Below are positions 62,137 to 64,000 of a stretch of 64,000 bases of DNA, piece after piece (the first letter of the stretch is position 1; every line of letters begins with the position of its first letter). The stretch is taken from the NCBI RefSeq assembly GCF_000819885.1, contig NZ_CDBO01000073.1, positions 20,451-84,450 on the forward strand. The letters are read 5' to 3'. The notes below the pieces were generated by a model. That model had not been told where the DNA came from. It saw only the letters and a list, made by a program, of their open reading frames with translations, and searched no databases. The position numbers were made by a program, and so were the translations under genes. Origin of the DNA: Aeromonas fluvialis (GTDB lineage Bacteria; Pseudomonadota; Gammaproteobacteria; Enterobacterales; Aeromonadaceae).

Positions 62137-62661
62137 ATGCAACTCAATAAACTGCTCAAGGGTTTGGCCATCGCACTGCCACTGTTCACCCTGGCCGCTT
62201 GTAGCTCTTCTTCTGATTCCGACGCCGCTGGCGCAGAATCAGGCATGACCGACGGCATGGGCGGTGTACAAACCGGCGGCGCCAACGGCATGTTGTCCCC
62301 GGAAGAGCAGATGCGTCAGAAGTTCGAAGCACTGCAACGTGACAACGTGATCTACTTCCCGTACGACGGTTACGATATCCAGGGTCAGTACGCTGATCTG
62401 CTGGATGCCCACGCCAGCTACCTGCGCGAGCGCCCGAGCGTGAAAGTCCTGATCGAAGGTCACGCCGATGAGCGCGGTACTCCGGAGTACAACATCGCCC
62501 TGGGCGAGCGTCGTGCCAAGGCTGTTGCCAAGTATCTGCAAACCCTGGGTGTGCAGGCCGAGCAGCTCTCCATCGTCAGCTATGGCGAAGAGAAGCCGCT
62601 GGACATGTCTCACACCGAGGATGCCTTTGCCAAAAACCGCCGCGCGGTTCTGGTTTACTAA
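62137..62661 (+). CDS. pal: Peptidoglycan-associated lipoprotein Pal
   Basis: 174 residues with a lipobox (LAACSSS) and an OmpA-like domain: VIYFPYDGYDI, then EGHADERGTPEYNIALGERR, with the Asp and Arg that grip mDAP. It anchors the outer membrane to the cell wall and concentrates at the division site through TolB. A stem with UUCG loop just downstream probably ends part of the transcripts. Confidence 0.96.
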   Translation: MQLNKLLKGLAIALPLFTLAACSSSSDSDAAGAESGMTDGMGGVQTGGANGMLSPEEQMRQKFEALQRDNVIYFPYDGYDIQGQYADLLDAHASYLRERPSVKVLIEGHADERGTPEYNIALGERRAKAVAKYLQTLGVQAEQLSIVSYGEEKPLDMSHTEDAFAKNRRAVLVY

Positions 62662-62880
62662 GGTTTGAACCGAACGAAGTTCGTTTATATGCAAGCGGCC
62701 ATTTCGATGGCCGTTTTATTTGCACTAAACGCCAAGGTTTGATCCGAATGAAATCTGTATAAGCGAGCGACGATGGCGCTGGCCGTTTTATTTGCACTAA
62801 ACGCTAAGGTTTGATCCGAATGAAATCTGTGTACAAGCAAGCTGTTGTTGCGCTGGCCGTATTGGTTGCGCTGAATGCGC
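62659..62880 (+). repeat. Triple tandem copy of the pal-cpoB junction
   Basis: Three units with AAGGTTTGA at 62660, 62734 and 62806 (periods 74 and 72). Each continues with CCGAA-GAA-TCTGT-like DNA and ends near GGCCGTTTTATTTGCACTAAACGC. In unit 3 the ATGAAATCTGT is the true cpoB start and the unit covers its signal-peptide codons. Units 1 and 2 carry stops and are decayed copies. Confidence 0.88.
62696..62717 (+). terminator. UUCG-loop terminator after pal
   Basis: CGGCCAT / ATGGCCG stem closed by TTCG, then TTTT. It lies in the first unit of the junction repeat, and may reduce read-through into cpoB. Confidence 0.65.
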
Positions 62881-63620
62881 ATGCTGCGGCACCGGTCAGC
62901 GATCTGGGCGGTGACTCAAGTGGTGGGGTTGTCCTTAGCGGCAACAACGGCGCCATTGTGCCCACCGGTAGCCTGGAAGATCGGGTTGCTCTGCTGGAGC
63001 GCACCCTCAACGCCCGCTTGCGACTGCAAGCTGAATTGCAGCAACAGGTCGACTCCCTGCAAGGGGAGGTCTCCGAGCTGCGTGGTCAGCTGGAGCAGCA
63101 GACCTACCAGATGGAACAGTCGCAAGAGCGCCAGCGTCAGCTCTACCAGGAGCTCGACAAGGTTGCCAGCAGCCAGCAAGCTGCTCCAGCCGCCCCGGCC
63201 CCTGCTGCTGCCACACCGGCTGCTGCCGCCAATTACTCAACCAATCAGGATGAGAATCAGGCCTACGACGCCGCGGTCAACATGGTGCTCAAAGAGAAGA
63301 ACTACGACAAAGCCATTCCGGCTTTCCAGGGCTTCATCAAGCAGTACCCCAGCTCGGGCTATGTTCCCAATGCACACTACTGGCTGGGCCAGTTGCTGTT
63401 CAACAAGGGTGACAGAGCTGGCGCCTCGGCCCAGTTTTCGACCGTGGCCAACAAATACAGCAAATCCCCCAAGCGTGCAGATGCGCTGCTGAAGCTGGGT
63501 ATGCTGGCGCAGCTGGATGGCAAGAAGGCGGAAGCCAAATCCTTCTATGAGCAGGTGATTAAGGGCTATCCTGGCACAACGTCAGCCAAGCTTGCCGAGC
63601 AGAGCCAGGCCAAGCTGTAA
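62820..63620 (+). CDS. cpoB: Cell division coordinator CpoB (YbgF)
   Basis: 266 residues: a signal peptide (AHA/AAPV), an N-terminal trimeric coiled coil (about 45-105, EDRVALLERTLNARLRLQAE then QQQVDSLQGEVSELRGQL), a Pro-Ala linker and a C-terminal TPR domain (AYDAAVNMVLKEKNYDKAI, GYVPNAHYWLGQLLF). CpoB links PBP1b and Tol-Pal during septation. The ATG after AAGG is used. Its first 20 codons occur twice more upstream as decayed copies. Confidence 0.93.
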   Translation: MKSVYKQAVVALAVLVALNAHAAAPVSDLGGDSSGGVVLSGNNGAIVPTGSLEDRVALLERTLNARLRLQAELQQQVDSLQGEVSELRGQLEQQTYQMEQSQERQRQLYQELDKVASSQQAAPAAPAPAAATPAAAANYSTNQDENQAYDAAVNMVLKEKNYDKAIPAFQGFIKQYPSSGYVPNAHYWLGQLLFNKGDRAGASAQFSTVANKYSKSPKRADALLKLGMLAQLDGKKAEAKSFYEQVIKGYPGTTSAKLAEQSQAKL

Positions 63621-63794
63621 CATTGCTGTATGTCACTGTTTTCGTAACGCTACTGTAAAAACAGCCTACATTTGTACGCACAGTGAGCAAACGGATTTAA
63701 ATTACGAATTTTCTGTTGCACCGGAAATTTAAATCCGTAATATAGGCCGCCGTCAGAGCCGAAGCAGTAATGCAGTCGGAGCTGGCCGTGGTGA

Positions 63795-63870
63795 GGGTCG
63801 TTAGCTCAGTCGGTAGAGCAGTTGACTTTTAATCAATTGGTCGCTGGTTCGAATCCAGCACGACCCACCA
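63795..63870 (+). tRNA. tRNA-Lys (anticodon TTT)
   Basis: Full cloverleaf of 76 bases with encoded CCA: acceptor GGGTCGT/ACGACCC, D arm AGCTCAGTCGGTAGAGCA, anticodon loop ACTTTTAAT, T arm CTGGTTCGAATCCAG. Confidence 0.97.
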
Positions 63871-63901
63871 TTTTCTCCACTCGGTGGAGACAGAATTCCC
63901 A

Positions 63902-63977
63902 GGTCGTTTAGCTCAGCTGGGAGAGCACCTCCCTTACAAGGAGGGGGTCACTGGTTCGAGCCCAGTAACGACCACCA
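63902..63977 (+). tRNA. tRNA-Val (anticodon TAC)
   Basis: Full cloverleaf of 76 bases with encoded CCA: acceptor GGTCGTT/AACGACC, anticodon stem CTCCC/GGGAG-type around CTTACAA, T arm CTGGTTCGAGCCCAG. It lies 31 bases after tRNA-Lys, as in enteric lys-val tRNA operons. It is the substrate of TrmN6 encoded in this window. Confidence 0.97.
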
Positions 63978-64000
63978 GTTTGTAAAAATGATTTAGATGG

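Overview
The window is a 64 kb piece of a gammaproteobacterial chromosome, almost certainly from the genus Aeromonas. The evidence is a GC-rich genome, an OmpA with a Pro-Ala hinge, a GDSL glycerophospholipid:cholesterol acyltransferase (GCAT) and an AhyR-type quorum-sensing receptor, both close to the known Aeromonas proteins, together with gene orders shared with Vibrio and enterics (mutY-yggX-mltC, srmB/trmN6, pqiABC, ruvAB, cydABX-ybgE-ybgC-tolQRAB-pal-cpoB, then tRNA-Lys and tRNA-Val). No replication origin, rRNA operon, prophage, CRISPR array or intact insertion sequence was seen.

Layout. 0-13 kb: a cut-off M23 endopeptidase, a D-2-hydroxyacid dehydrogenase, yjaG, an osmotic unit (CosR/EctR-like MarR regulator divergent from an unknown gene and a BCCT transporter), cca divergent from mutY-yggX-mltC, an exported BOF protein, a broken GCAT gene and ompA. 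13-21 kb: a diguanylate cyclase, rnr and rlmB. The usual rnr-rlmB neighbourhood is split by about 2.7 kb of foreign, AT-richer DNA that looks like a small integron-cassette array (three genes on the minus strand with attC-like sites, no integrase), flanked by related inverted repeats. After rlmB come a Crp/Fnr-type regulator and a 133-bp tandem repeat that copies the 3' end of that gene. 21-33.7 kb: elaA, srmB/trmN6, brnQ, cheX, zur, dusA, an oligopeptide-binding protein, an exported ParB-like protein, a PCu(A)C copper chaperone, an outer-membrane barrel and an SDR. 33.7-47 kb: proS, an RNA m5U methyltransferase, pqiABC, a divergent Hfq-like protein, yqaB, an HDOD/GGDEF pair and rnb. 47-54 kb: argP with an internal stop, a frameshifted ahyR-like gene, intact argO, a chemoreceptor and SOS-controlled ruvAB. 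54-64 kb: a candidate small transcript, the cytochrome bd operon behind two perfect FNR boxes, the Tol-Pal envelope operon and two tRNAs.

The gene content is mainly RNA metabolism (rnr, rlmB, srmB, trmN6, dusA, cca, rnb, RlmD-like, Hfq-like), envelope integrity (Tol-Pal, Pqi, OmpA, MltC, M23) and signalling (two GGDEF proteins, HDOD, MCP, CheX). Four features stand out. (1) The integrase-less cassette array between rnr and rlmB. (2) An Hfq-like second Sm protein whose proximal-face YKH motif is YKA. (3) Broken GCAT, argP and ahyR-like genes. (4) A recurring pattern in which the junction between two genes has been tandemly duplicated: after the Crp/Fnr gene, at the OMP/SDR junction, at tolA/tolB and at pal/cpoB. 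A promoter-to-terminator unit with a 25-codon ORF between ruvB and cydA is a further candidate for an undescribed gene.
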